NCBI RefSeq assembly: GCF_001544515.1 | Contig: NZ_FCOL02000005.1 | Location: 1-64,000 of the forward strand | Direction of reading: 5' to 3' | Source of the DNA: Caballeronia terrestris | Lineage (GTDB): Bacteria > Pseudomonadota > Gammaproteobacteria > Burkholderiales > Burkholderiaceae | Length of the DNA stretch: 64,000 bases | Part shown: one piece after another, positions 36,736 to 45,483 of the stretch | How positions within the stretch are numbered: position 1 is the first letter of the stretch | How the letters are laid out: every line of letters begins with the position of its first letter | The notes under the pieces: model-generated | Seen by the model: the letters and a program-made list of their open reading frames with translations, nothing else | Database searches by the model: none | Told to the model about the DNA's origin: nothing | Translations under genes and position numbers: made by a program

Positions 36736-39072
36736 ATGGCGCCGCCGCTCGCGAGCATCGATACGCCGCTCGGCGACGACCTGCTGTTCCTCGGCATGCG
36801 CGCGAGCGCCGAGCTCGGGCGGATGTTCAGCTGCGAACTGACGCTCGTCTCGAAGCGCGCGGACATCGACTTCAAGCGCATTCTCGGCAAGCGCGTCACG
36901 GTGTCGCTGCAGGTGCCGAAAGCCAAGGCGCGCATTTTTGCGGGCTACGTGGTCGGCTTTCGGCAGACCGGCATGCGCGGGCGGCTGCACGTGTACGAAG
37001 CCGAGGTGCGGCCCTGGCTGTGGCTGCTTACGCGCCGCAGCAATTGCCGGATTTTTCAGAACAAGAGCGTCGAGGACATCGTGAAGGCGATTTTCGCGGA
37101 CCCGGTTTACAAGAGTGTCGAGTTCGGCGAGATCAAGTGGAAGGCGAACTCGCGCAAGCATCCGGCGCGCGAGTATTGCGTGCAGTATCGCGAATCGGAT
37201 TTCAATTTCGTGAGCCGGCTGCTGGAGGACGAAGGGATCTACTACTGGTATCAGGATCGCGATGGTAAAGAGTCGCTGATTCTCACCGATACGCTCGCCA
37301 CGCACGAGAGCGTGCCGGGCTTCGAGTCGCTGCCGTACGGCGCCGTGATGAGCGCCGCGCCCGGCGCCGAGTATGTCAGCGAATGGCGGACGCATCACGA
37401 GATCGAGACGCACAACTGGCTCCTGACCGATTACGACTTCAAGCATCCGTCGCGGCCGTTGCAGAAGAAGGCGGTGAAAAGCATGCCTGGCTTCGACGGG
37501 TTCAGCGACCTCGAGCACTTCGATTTTCCGGGCGGCTATACCGATCCGGACTACGGCGAGAGCCGCGCGAAGGCGCGTGCCGACGAGTTGTGCGCCGATC
37601 CGTCGCTGGCGGGCGATACGGCGGTCAACTGGCATCAGGTCGATGCGCGGACCAACAGCGCGAGCGTGCGGATCGGCAGTTTGCTGAAGCTCGAGCGTCA
37701 TCCGCGCGACGACCAGAACACGCAGTATCTCGTGACGCGCACGCGCTACGAAGTCGATCTCGCGGATTATGAGGCGCTGGAGGACAGTCAGCCGAGCCGC
37801 TGCGAATGCTGGTTTTCCGCGATCGATGCGAAGCAGCCGTTCGCGCCCGCGCGCAGCACGAAGAAGCCCTTCGTGCAGGGACCACAGACGGCGGCCGTGG
37901 TCGGACCGGGCGGTGACGAGATCTATACCGACAACTACGGCCGCGTGAAGGTGCAGTTCGTGTGGGACCGGCAAGGCAAGCGCGACGAGAACAGTTCGTG
38001 CTGGATGCGCGTATCGCAGCCGTGGGCAGGCAAGGGCTGGGGCGCGGTGGCGATTCCGCGCATCGGACAGGAGGTGATCGTCGATTTTCTGGAGGGCGAC
38101 CCCGACCGGCCGATCATCACCGGGCGCGTCTACAACGCGGAGCAGATGCCGCCTTATGACCTGCCGGGGAACATGACGCAGTCGGGAATCAAGAGCCGCT
38201 CGAGCAAGGGCGGGAGCGGCGCGAATTGCAATGAGTTGCGCTTCGAGGACAAGAAGGGCGCGGAGCAGGTGCTGCTGCACGCGGAGAAGAATCAGGATAT
38301 CGAAGTCGAGAACGACGAGTCCCATTCTGTCGGGCATGACCGGACCAAGACCATTGGTAACGATGAGATCACCCATGTGAAGCATGACCGGACGGAGACG
38401 GTGGGGAATAACGAGAAGATCGATGTCGTGTTGAACCGGACGGAGACGGTGGGCGTCAACGAGAGCATTACGATCGGGTCGAACCGCACGAAGACGGTGA
38501 AGGGGAGTGAGACGGCGACCGTTCTGCTGCAGCGAACGCATACGGTGGGGATCAACGAAACGATCACCGTGGGCGCCGCGCAGGAAGTGACGGTGGGCGC
38601 GTTCCAGGCGGTCACGGTCGGGGCGTATCAGGTGGTGACGGTTGGGGCGTATCACATCGAGACGATAGGGGCTGATCAGACGGTGAGCGTCGGCGCGAAG
38701 CAGGCGGTCAGTGTCGGTGCGAGTCAGTCCACGACGGTTGGATCGGATCAGTCGCTGGATGTGGGCGGCGGTCAGACGGTGACGGTGGCGAACGATGCCG
38801 CCGAGACGATCAATGGGGCGCAGTCGAGCACCGTGACTAAAGGGCGGACGGTTTCGGTCGGCGAGGACGATGCGCTCAAGGTGGGCAAGAATCTCGTGAT
38901 CGATGCGGGAGAGTCGGTGGTCATCAAGACCGGCGATGCAAGCATCAGCATGAAGAAGGATGGGACGATCGTGATTCAGGGGAAGGATATCAGCATCAAA
39001 GGCAGCGGCGTCATCAATTGCAAGGCATCAAGCGACGTGACCATCAAGGGCAGCAAAGTCGGCATCAATTGA
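36736..39072 (+). CDS. vgrG: T6SS spike protein VgrG (TssI)
   Basis: The 778-residue protein combines the gp27-like hub (residues about 1-370, with YCVQYRESDFNFVSRLLEDE) and the gp5-like OB-fold (GRVKVQFVWDRQGK, then SSCWMRVSQPWAGKGWGA and DRPIITGRVYN). A long beta-helix needle of repeats from about residue 525 follows. It ends VTIKGSKVGIN without an added toxin domain, so effectors must be carried non-covalently. The next genes (DUF6484, DUF2169, DUF4150) are the expected adaptor and cargo genes. Confidence 0.97.
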   Translation: MAPPLASIDTPLGDDLLFLGMRASAELGRMFSCELTLVSKRADIDFKRILGKRVTVSLQVPKAKARIFAGYVVGFRQTGMRGRLHVYEAEVRPWLWLLTRRSNCRIFQNKSVEDIVKAIFADPVYKSVEFGEIKWKANSRKHPAREYCVQYRESDFNFVSRLLEDEGIYYWYQDRDGKESLILTDTLATHESVPGFESLPYGAVMSAAPGAEYVSEWRTHHEIETHNWLLTDYDFKHPSRPLQKKAVKSMPGFDGFSDLEHFDFPGGYTDPDYGESRAKARADELCADPSLAGDTAVNWHQVDARTNSASVRIGSLLKLERHPRDDQNTQYLVTRTRYEVDLADYEALEDSQPSRCECWFSAIDAKQPFAPARSTKKPFVQGPQTAAVVGPGGDEIYTDNYGRVKVQFVWDRQGKRDENSSCWMRVSQPWAGKGWGAVAIPRIGQEVIVDFLEGDPDRPIITGRVYNAEQMPPYDLPGNMTQSGIKSRSSKGGSGANCNELRFEDKKGAEQVLLHAEKNQDIEVENDESHSVGHDRTKTIGNDEITHVKHDRTETVGNNEKIDVVLNRTETVGVNESITIGSNRTKTVKGSETATVLLQRTHTVGINETITVGAAQEVTVGAFQAVTVGAYQVVTVGAYHIETIGADQTVSVGAKQAVSVGASQSTTVGSDQSLDVGGGQTVTVANDAAETINGAQSSTVTKGRTVSVGEDDALKVGKNLVIDAGESVVIKTGDASISMKKDGTIVIQGKDISIKGSGVINCKASSDVTIKGSKVGIN
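38320..38880 (+). repeat. Degenerate repeats encoding the VgrG needle
   Basis: Imperfect units of about 24 bases encode eight-residue repeats with a T-V-G core (DRTKTIGN, DRTETVGN, NRTETVGV, YQVVTVGA, KQAVSVGA). Such repeats build the trimeric beta-helix of the spike. Local similarity between neighbouring units makes this stretch prone to slippage. Confidence 0.85.
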
Positions 39073-39090
39073 CGGGGAGGGGAGGAAGCC

Positions 39091-39642
39091 ATGCAGGGTC
39101 CAAGCGACGCGTGCACGGAAGCGGCCGAGGAGCCTGCCGGGCGAAACTCGGCGATGCCAGGCGCCGTGAGCGCCACGGAAGCGACCGGCGCGACCGGCGA
39201 ACTGCCGGCGAACAGCATCAGATGGACCACGCCCGTCGTCGCGCTCTTCGTGGGCTTCGGGCCCGACGGCTGGCCGCTCGTCGGCATCACGCGGACGAAC
39301 GGCGTCGAAGTGGTGCGGGCGCGTTCCACGGTCCCGCTCGCCGCACGGCCGGGAGGGTCGCATGTCGTCGTCTGCGAGGATCCCGCCGGCGCACATCCGG
39401 TGATAGTCGGCGTGGTCGATTGCACGGGGCTCCTGCCGGGTAGCGAATGGCCTGCGGGGCGGCCTTCCGCGCCACTCGTCGGGCGTTGCGCGATAGCGGC
39501 CAGCGACGAGGTCGTGCTGTCCTGCGGGAAGGCTAGCATCACGCTCACCAAGGCGGGCCGGATCGTGATTCAGGGAGCCTATGTGCTCAGCCGCTCGACA
39601 GGCGCGATCAAGATCAAAGGCGCGCTTGTCGACATCAACTGA
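39091..39642 (+). CDS. DUF6484-type T6SS protein with a VgrG-tip-like C-terminus
   Basis: The 183-residue protein has a central domain (VALFVGFGPDGWPLVGITRT and VVCEDPAGAHPVIVGVVDC) that resembles DUF6484 proteins found beside VgrG. The C-terminus (ITLTKAGRIVIQGAYVLSRS, ending IKIKGALVDIN) closely imitates the last turns of the preceding VgrG (DGTIVIQGKDISIKGSG, ending VTIKGSKVGIN). It probably extends or caps a spike, or recruits cargo to it. It starts 18 bases after vgrG. The family name is from memory; the structural reading is inference. Confidence 0.8.
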   Translation: MQGPSDACTEAAEEPAGRNSAMPGAVSATEATGATGELPANSIRWTTPVVALFVGFGPDGWPLVGITRTNGVEVVRARSTVPLAARPGGSHVVVCEDPAGAHPVIVGVVDCTGLLPGSEWPAGRPSAPLVGRCAIAASDEVVLSCGKASITLTKAGRIVIQGAYVLSRSTGAIKIKGALVDIN

Positions 39643-39650
39643 CCTAAACC

Positions 39651-40709
39651 ATGTGGCAGATCAAGAATCGCACTCCCTTCGCCGCTGCGCAAAGCTGGAT
39701 ACGCGACATGCAGGGAGCCGAGACGTGGCTGGTGGTCGTGAAAGCGACTTTCGACATTCGCGACGACGGCTCCACGCACATCGCGCCGCAGCAGCCCGGG
39801 GCCATGCGCACGCCGTCCTATCGCGGCGCGCCCGGCAGGTCGAGCATTGTCTGCGACAACGACTTCGTGCTCACGAAGCGCAACACGGACGTCGTGGTGA
39901 ACGGGACCGCCTGGGCCGCTGGCGGCCGTCCCACGCAACGGCTGGATGTCGCGATGCGCATCGGCAGCGCGCGCAAGGTGCTGCGCGTCACGGGCGATCG
40001 AGTATGGCTCGGGGACGGCGTGACGGTCTCCGACCCGAAGCCGTTCATGACCATGCCACTCGTCTATGAGCGCGCCTTTGGCGGCATCGACAGCGCGTCA
40101 CCCCATCCCGAGCGGGACTGGTACTGGCCCAACCCGACAGGCACCGGCTTCGCCGTATCGCGCAATCATCTCCGGCAGAAACCGCTTCCTAACATCGAGT
40201 ACCCCGGCGAACTCATCACGCAATGGGATGCGCGGCCCAGACCGGCGGGCTTTGGCGTGATCGCTCCGAACTGGAGCGGCCGGGCGCGATTCGCGGGCAC
40301 TTATGACGACAAGTGGATCGTGCAACGGCAACCGCTGCTGCCCGACGACTTCGACGAACGCTATTACCAAAGCGTGCCCGAGGACCAGCAGTCGGCGGGC
40401 TTCCTTCGCGGCGGCGAGCCTGTGACGCTCGTCAACCTGTCGCGCGTCGGAAGGCTGAATTTCATGCTGCCCACCATGGATCTTGTTTTCGAGACGCGCT
40501 TCAAGGACGGTACATACCAGGAGCACGAGCGAATCGACCTGCACACCGTGCTTCTGGAACCCGACTATCCGCGCGTGTCGTTGATCTGGCAGAGCGCGAT
40601 GGAATGCCACGCGAAGGTCTACAAGTTGGACCGGACCGTCATAGATCTTCGTTTGACGCGCCCGACTCGCCGGCAGGAGGAACTGGATGACCTCCTCAGT
40701 GTCGGCTGA
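39651..40709 (+). CDS. DUF2169 domain protein, T6SS effector adaptor
   Basis: The 352-residue protein begins MWQIKNRTPFAAAQSWIRDM with LVVVKATFDIRDDGSTHIAP, the characteristic DUF2169 start, and continues with MPLVYERAFGGIDS and NPTGTGFAV. DUF2169 proteins occur next to DUF4150/PAAR effectors and are thought to load them onto VgrG. Its last 23 bases overlap the following ketosynthase-like gene. Confidence 0.88.
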   Translation: MWQIKNRTPFAAAQSWIRDMQGAETWLVVVKATFDIRDDGSTHIAPQQPGAMRTPSYRGAPGRSSIVCDNDFVLTKRNTDVVVNGTAWAAGGRPTQRLDVAMRIGSARKVLRVTGDRVWLGDGVTVSDPKPFMTMPLVYERAFGGIDSASPHPERDWYWPNPTGTGFAVSRNHLRQKPLPNIEYPGELITQWDARPRPAGFGVIAPNWSGRARFAGTYDDKWIVQRQPLLPDDFDERYYQSVPEDQQSAGFLRGGEPVTLVNLSRVGRLNFMLPTMDLVFETRFKDGTYQEHERIDLHTVLLEPDYPRVSLIWQSAMECHAKVYKLDRTVIDLRLTRPTRRQEELDDLLSVG

Positions 40710-41769
40710 GCACGGCGCGTTCGTTGTCTGCGGACTGGGCGCCACGACGCCGCTCGGCCGCACCGCATGGTCGAGCGGGGCGGCGGTCAGAGCGGGAATC
40801 AGCGGATTCACGCAACATCCGTTCATGGTCGATGCCGACGGCGAGCCCATGCACGTCGCCGCGTGCGCGTGGTTGCCTCCCGACGCGTCTGTCGTCGCGC
40901 GCATGAGCGATTGTCTGGTTGGCGCGATACGAGGCGCGCTCAGGGATTCGTCCGCGAACGGCGGCCCGCAGCCTGCCTGGAAGATCGCTCTTTTCGTCGG
41001 CTTTCCGGCAGAGCGGCCCGGCGTGCCGGCCGATATCGGTGAGCGCTTGCGCGATGCGCTGGAAGACGATTTCCCGCAGGCGTTCATCCGGACATCGTTC
41101 GCACGTGGCGGACATGCGGCTGGCTTCGCCTTGCTGAGGCAAGCACAAAAGCTGCTCGCCGCGGGCAGCGCGGACGCCTGCCTGATCGCCGCGACCGACT
41201 CCTATCTCGAACCCGACACGCTCGAATGGCTCGAAATGACCGAGCAGCTTCATGGCGCCGCGCCGCGCAATAACGCCTGGGGGTTCATCCCGGGAGAAGG
41301 CGCAGGCGCCGTGCTGGTCGCGACCCGCGAGGCCGCCCGGCGCCACGGCATTACGCCGCTTGCGGAAGTGGTCGCTACGGCGCTTGCACGGGAGGACAAG
41401 CTGATACGCACCAGCGAGGTGTGTGTTGGACGAGGGCTGACGAACGCGTTTCAAACGGCGCTCGCCGATTTGCCAGCGGGGGCGCGCATCACCGATGTCG
41501 TCTGCGACATGAACGGTGATCCGTATCGCGCCGATGAGTTCGCTTTCGCGGTGCTGCGAACGCGTGAGCGCTTTCTGACGCCCAGCGAATTCGTGGCGCC
41601 CGCGGACTGCTGGGGCGATGTCGGGGCCGCATCGGCGCCATTGTTGCTCGTCCTCACGGTGATCGCGCTCTACAAGGCGTACTCGAACGGAGCGGCTGCG
41701 CTTGTCTGGTGCAGCTCCGACACGGGCGAACGCGGCGCCGCGCTGATCGCCCGCGTTTCGAGCAGGTAA
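40687..41769 (+). CDS. Ketosynthase-fold protein of T6SS effector loci, catalytic Cys not recognised
   Basis: The 360-residue protein has a beta-ketoacyl-synthase-like outline: FVVCGLGATTPLGRTAWSSG at the N-terminus, DACLIAATDSYLEPDTLEWL and WGFIPGEGAGAVLVATREAA later. The segment aligned with the KS active site reads SFARGGHAAGFALL (residues 137-150) and has no cysteine, so condensing activity is unlikely. Homologues without catalytic residues are found between DUF2169 and PAAR-type genes in T6SS loci. A scaffolding or effector-loading role is inferred. It overlaps DUF2169 by 23 bases and ends three bases before the effector gene. Confidence 0.75.
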   Translation: MTSSVSAEHGAFVVCGLGATTPLGRTAWSSGAAVRAGISGFTQHPFMVDADGEPMHVAACAWLPPDASVVARMSDCLVGAIRGALRDSSANGGPQPAWKIALFVGFPAERPGVPADIGERLRDALEDDFPQAFIRTSFARGGHAAGFALLRQAQKLLAAGSADACLIAATDSYLEPDTLEWLEMTEQLHGAAPRNNAWGFIPGEGAGAVLVATREAARRHGITPLAEVVATALAREDKLIRTSEVCVGRGLTNAFQTALADLPAGARITDVVCDMNGDPYRADEFAFAVLRTRERFLTPSEFVAPADCWGDVGAASAPLLLVLTVIALYKAYSNGAAALVWCSSDTGERGAALIARVSSR

Positions 41770-41772
41770 GGC

Positions 41773-42663
41773 ATGGCAACGGTCAAGGTCAATGGTGAAC
41801 TGAACGGGCTCGTTCACAAGGGCGCGACGTGGATGTCGATCGCCACCTTGCCGGACATGTGCAAGACGCCGACGCCCGGTGGCCCCGTGCCGCTGCCGTA
41901 TCCGAACATGTCCCAGTCGAGCACGCTTTCGGACGGGACCACAACGGTCAAGGCGGACGGCGGCAACATGGCGGCGATCAAGGGCTCGAAGTTCTCCATG
42001 AGCACGGGAGACGAGCCTGGCACGGTCGGCGGTGTCAAGTCGAACACGTTCAAGCAGGCGTCGACATGGTTTCTCTATTCGTTCGACGTCAAGCTGGAAG
42101 GCAAGAATGCATGCAGATTCTCTGACAAAAAATTTCAGAACAACGAGAACACGGCGGATGCTGCGGGAGTGATTCCGATTGTCGTACAGATCATGCTGAA
42201 GGATGTGGAAATGAAGTGCGGGGAGTTGGGTCAGTATGGCGAGCAGAAAAAGAACAAGTCACAAAAAGGAAAGCGCGCGCGAGATCATATCCCGTCGAAG
42301 GCCGCATTGAAGGAAAGGGCGAAGCTGCTTGCCGGCAAGGGCAAAAAGAAGGTCAGAATAGGAAAGTGCGTTAAAAAGGCGATCGACGATCTGGCTTTGA
42401 CAATCGTCATTCCGACGCGCGCGCATCAAAGGGCGAGCCGTACGTACGGGCAGTCGCGGGCAAGTGCATCCACTGACGCGAACGACCTTCAGGGTGCGGC
42501 GAAAAAAGATACCGACCGCATGATGTCGCACAAAGACGGTATAAAGAAATACGACCAGAACTGCCAGGACGCCTATGCGAAGGCTGCGGAAGCCATCAAC
42601 AAGATTACGAATAAAGAATACGATGAGTGGATACAGAAGATTCGCAAGGCGTGTAAGTCTTGA
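41773..42663 (+). CDS. DUF4150 (PAAR-like) T6SS effector with a C-terminal candidate nuclease domain
   Basis: Residues 1 to about 110 of 296 form the DUF4150/PAAR-like tip domain (WMSIATLPDMCKTPTPGGPV, NMAAIKGSKFSMSTGDEPGT, GGVKSNTFKQASTW). The remainder is Lys-rich and unrelated. It contains RDHIPSKAAL (Asp171-His172) and IVIPTRAHQRASRTYG (His218, Tyr225), an arrangement reminiscent of HNH/EndoVII-type toxin domains, but no family is firmly recognised. GC falls to about 47% in five sampled 60-base lines of this part, against about 65% upstream. The stop is 33 bases before a candidate immunity gene. The effector reading is strong; the nuclease reading is inference. Confidence 0.8.
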   Translation: MATVKVNGELNGLVHKGATWMSIATLPDMCKTPTPGGPVPLPYPNMSQSSTLSDGTTTVKADGGNMAAIKGSKFSMSTGDEPGTVGGVKSNTFKQASTWFLYSFDVKLEGKNACRFSDKKFQNNENTADAAGVIPIVVQIMLKDVEMKCGELGQYGEQKKNKSQKGKRARDHIPSKAALKERAKLLAGKGKKKVRIGKCVKKAIDDLALTIVIPTRAHQRASRTYGQSRASASTDANDLQGAAKKDTDRMMSHKDGIKKYDQNCQDAYAKAAEAINKITNKEYDEWIQKIRKACKS

Positions 42664-42696
42664 TAGGAATACCTTTCACACAGGCGAGGAGGACTC

Positions 42697-43149
42697 GTGA
42701 ACGCAGAAGACTTTATCTCTTATCTCGGGAAGCGCGACGACGATCCCAGCGTGAAACAACTGCTGGCTCAACTTGGAGTCAATAAGCCGCCCAAGCTGAA
42801 ACGCGACGAAGTCGACGTGGACATCGAACTGCGCCGGCAAGGGCTCATTCTCGTGTTCGAATCGTCCGAAGACGAGAAGAGCAGCAGGCTGTACTTGAAC
42901 GACGTTCAGTTTTACTCCGGAGCAGCGGGGCAAGGCATGGACGCCTATACCGGACAACTTCCCAAGGGCCTGACATTCGACGATTCGCGCGACCAGGTGC
43001 TTGCCAGGCTCGGGCCGCCTGACCTGCCTGACGAAGACATGTCGACTGATGTGTGGGAGTTCGATGGCTTCTGCATCACCGTCGAATACCGGGCACAGAA
43101 CACGGCTATCGGTCTCGTTCATGTCGGCGCCCCGCTCGAGGATGCCTGA
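42697..43149 (+). CDS. Candidate immunity protein, single module
   Basis: The acidic 150-residue protein has no signal peptide. Its segments EDFISYLGKRDDDPSVKQLL, RRQGLILVFESSEDEKSSRL, LPKGLTFDDSRDQVLARLG and VWEFDGFCITVEYRAQN each recur twice in the next protein. Position directly after the toxin-bearing gene and its acidic charge opposite a Lys-rich toxin point to an immunity role. I do not recognise a named family. GGAGGA lies about ten bases before ATG 42697. Confidence 0.65.
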   Translation: MNAEDFISYLGKRDDDPSVKQLLAQLGVNKPPKLKRDEVDVDIELRRQGLILVFESSEDEKSSRLYLNDVQFYSGAAGQGMDAYTGQLPKGLTFDDSRDQVLARLGPPDLPDEDMSTDVWEFDGFCITVEYRAQNTAIGLVHVGAPLEDA

Positions 43150-43166
43150 CCGGCGCGACCCAAATC

Positions 43167-44147
43167 GTGACCACCGCTGACGACCTCCTTGCCCTTGTCG
43201 GCTTGCCCGTCGACGACCCGCGCGTACAGGAGAGCCTCGCGCGGTTCGCGAACGGCGTGCAGCCGGAACTCGATCCAGATGACGAGGAGAGCTACGTCGA
43301 CTGGGTGCCGGTGCGCGAAACGGGCCTCGAGTTCGGCTTCGAGGATGAAGCCTATGTCCGCGCGCTTCGCGAGGAATTGCGCCGGCCAGGTCCGCTGATC
43401 CTGACGCAGTTATATTTCTACGGTGATACGCCGGTCACACGACCCTTCCCGTACCCGCTGCCTTACGGACTCAGCCTGACCGACGACCGGGAGCGCGTGC
43501 GCGAAAAACTGTCCCGATTGCAGGCAAGGCTGCGCAGCTATGTCCGCGATGTCTGGCAACTGCCGCTCTTCGATCTGACCGTCGCGTACAGTGACGATCA
43601 TCGCAGCGTGCAATCTCTCTTCTTTCACGTTCCGTACGACCCGTGGCCGCCGCTGCCGGATCTTCCGGCGCCCGGGTTGACGGTATCGTCGTTCGTCAAC
43701 GCCTTCGGCCTGCGCTGGTCAAGCCGGCGCCTGAGGGAGACATTCGCGTCGCTCCACTACGACCGTCATCTCGACGACGTGCGCAGGGAGCGCGTCGCGG
43801 ATTTGCGTCTGACGTATGGCATCGAGTTGTATTTCACTGAGGCGGGCCGCTTTGGGGCAACCGAGCCTGCGTTCGCGCATTCACTGGCGTTCGCTTCGGT
43901 GACATTCTTCGCCGCCCGTGAACTCGACGCTCGCGAGTGGACCGGAGCACTGCCTTTCGGCCTTCGTTTCGAGGACACGCAGTCGATCATGATGGAGAAG
44001 ATCGCTGCAATTCCGGCCGAGCGTTACGACGAGGACTTCAGCGGTTACGCCGTATGGCACTTCGACGATTTCAGCCTGAGCGTCAACTACAGCAATCTCG
44101 ATAACAGGCTGCTCAGAGTGAGCGTAATGACGCCCGGCTACTGGTGA
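43167..44147 (+). CDS. Two-module homologue of the candidate immunity protein
   Basis: With GTG 43167 as start the protein has 326 residues; the longer frame to 43053 lies inside the preceding gene. It consists of two copies of the module in the 150-residue protein. Copy 1 has DDLLALVGLPVDDPRVQESL, RETGLEFGFEDEAYVRAL, LPYGLSLTDDRERVREKL and VWQLPLFDLTVAYS. Copy 2 has VSSFVNAFGLRWSSRRLRE, LTYGIELYFTEAGR, LPFGLRFEDTQSIMMEKI and VWHFDDFSLSVNYS. It may bind a second toxin or a dimer. Seventeen bases separate it from the single-module gene. Confidence 0.6.
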   Translation: MTTADDLLALVGLPVDDPRVQESLARFANGVQPELDPDDEESYVDWVPVRETGLEFGFEDEAYVRALREELRRPGPLILTQLYFYGDTPVTRPFPYPLPYGLSLTDDRERVREKLSRLQARLRSYVRDVWQLPLFDLTVAYSDDHRSVQSLFFHVPYDPWPPLPDLPAPGLTVSSFVNAFGLRWSSRRLRETFASLHYDRHLDDVRRERVADLRLTYGIELYFTEAGRFGATEPAFAHSLAFASVTFFAARELDAREWTGALPFGLRFEDTQSIMMEKIAAIPAERYDEDFSGYAVWHFDDFSLSVNYSNLDNRLLRVSVMTPGYW

Positions 44148-44202
44148 GGAGGGGTCGCATGAAGCGCCAGCGCCGCTGTCAGACGCTCGACCGAAGTTCC
44201 CG

Positions 44203-45483
44203 ATGACCGACGACATTGGACTCGTGTTGTCGCATGTCGTCGGGCAGCACCTCGAGGAAACCGCTCACCTGCTGGTACAGCGCTGGCAGATGCTTTGCAC
44301 CGGCGGCGTCACGCTACGGGCGATCGTGCGCCTCGACGAGCGCATGGCGGCGCATGTCGACGGCCTGAGGGTCGCCGGCCGCGCCGGCTGGGATCTCGCG
44401 ATGACCGCCGCGAAAGACCCTGTTTTTTCCAGTGCCGACACTTTCGCCGCCGCGGTTCTTGCGCTGGAATCCGCCGACAGCGCCTCGTTCCTGGCGCTCT
44501 TGAGCGGCGCCCGACACCGCGCCGATGAGCGCGGATGCCTCGCGGCGCTCGGCTGGGTTTCGGGCGTGCATCTGCGGGGTATCGTCGCGCCGATGCTCTG
44601 CTCGACGGACCCGCGCGCGCGGCGTGCCGCGCTTCTCGCGTGCATCGCACATCAGGTGAGCCCTCCCAATGCGCTCGTCGATCTGTGCGAGGACTCCAAC
44701 AGCGAGGTTCGTGCCGTGGCATTGCGCGCCGTCGGCACACTGAAGGCACGTTCTATGCTGGCCAACTGTCATGTGCATCTGTTGGATGTTGATCCGTCGT
44801 GCGCCGGCTGGGCGGCATGGGCAGCGGTTGTTCTTGGCGACAGGGACCGCGCGCTGCGAGCGCTGGCCCGTCTTGGTATGAATGCGCTGCCCGCGACGGA
44901 ACCGGCGCGCAGGCTTGCGCTCATGGTATCGGAACCGACCGACTGCAGGACGATGCTTCGTGCGCTCGCGGAGCAAACACGCGACCTGCGACGGGTGCTT
45001 GCCGCGAGCGGGTTGGCCGGACTGGTGGACTACGTGCCTTGGCTCATCAGGCACATGGAAGCTCCGGAAACCGCCCGCGTGGCGGGCGGAGCGTTTTCGT
45101 TGATTACGGGCGCCGATCTTGCCGCCCAGGGTCTGGATCGGCCAGCTCCCGAGGACTATGAGTACCGGCCGGCCGGGTTGCTGGAGAACGATGCAGTGCC
45201 CGCGGACCCGGACGCGGGAAAGGCGTGGCCGGACGTGGACAGGATCGACTCCTGGTGGGCTGCGAACAAGCATCGATTCGTCGGGACGAAGCGTTTGTTT
45301 TGGGGAGAGCCTCCCAACATCGCGTGTTGTGAGCGGGCGCTGGTCGATGGCTGCCAGGAAGCGCGCTCCGTGGCTGCGCTTTATCTGTCGTTGCTGGTCG
45401 CAGACCGGCCGTTGTTTCAGACGAGCGCGCCCGGCTGGCGCCAGCTCCGCATGCTCCAAGGCCGGGCGACCGATGTGGGGTGA
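44203..45483 (+). CDS. HEAT-like T6SS-associated protein (TIGR02270 type)
   Basis: The 426-residue protein is built of helical pairs (LALESADSASFLALLSGARH, RARRAALLACIAHQVSPPN, SEVRAVALRAVGTLKARSM) with a C-terminal segment (LFWGEPPNIACCERALVDG). This layout matches TIGR02270 proteins found near VgrG, DUF2169 and PAAR-type genes. Their function is unknown; a protein-protein adaptor for effector loading is a reasonable guess. It ends the clearly recognisable T6SS series. Confidence 0.8.
   Translation: MTDDIGLVLSHVVGQHLEETAHLLVQRWQMLCTGGVTLRAIVRLDERMAAHVDGLRVAGRAGWDLAMTAAKDPVFSSADTFAAAVLALESADSASFLALLSGARHRADERGCLAALGWVSGVHLRGIVAPMLCSTDPRARRAALLACIAHQVSPPNALVDLCEDSNSEVRAVALRAVGTLKARSMLANCHVHLLDVDPSCAGWAAWAAVVLGDRDRALRALARLGMNALPATEPARRLALMVSEPTDCRTMLRALAEQTRDLRRVLAASGLAGLVDYVPWLIRHMEAPETARVAGGAFSLITGADLAAQGLDRPAPEDYEYRPAGLLENDAVPADPDAGKAWPDVDRIDSWWAANKHRFVGTKRLFWGEPPNIACCERALVDGCQEARSVAALYLSLLVADRPLFQTSAPGWRQLRMLQGRATDVG

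Noticed and set aside
36703..38655. 650-residue minus-strand frame
   Set aside because: It is antisense to vgrG; its repetitive character comes from the VgrG needle repeats.
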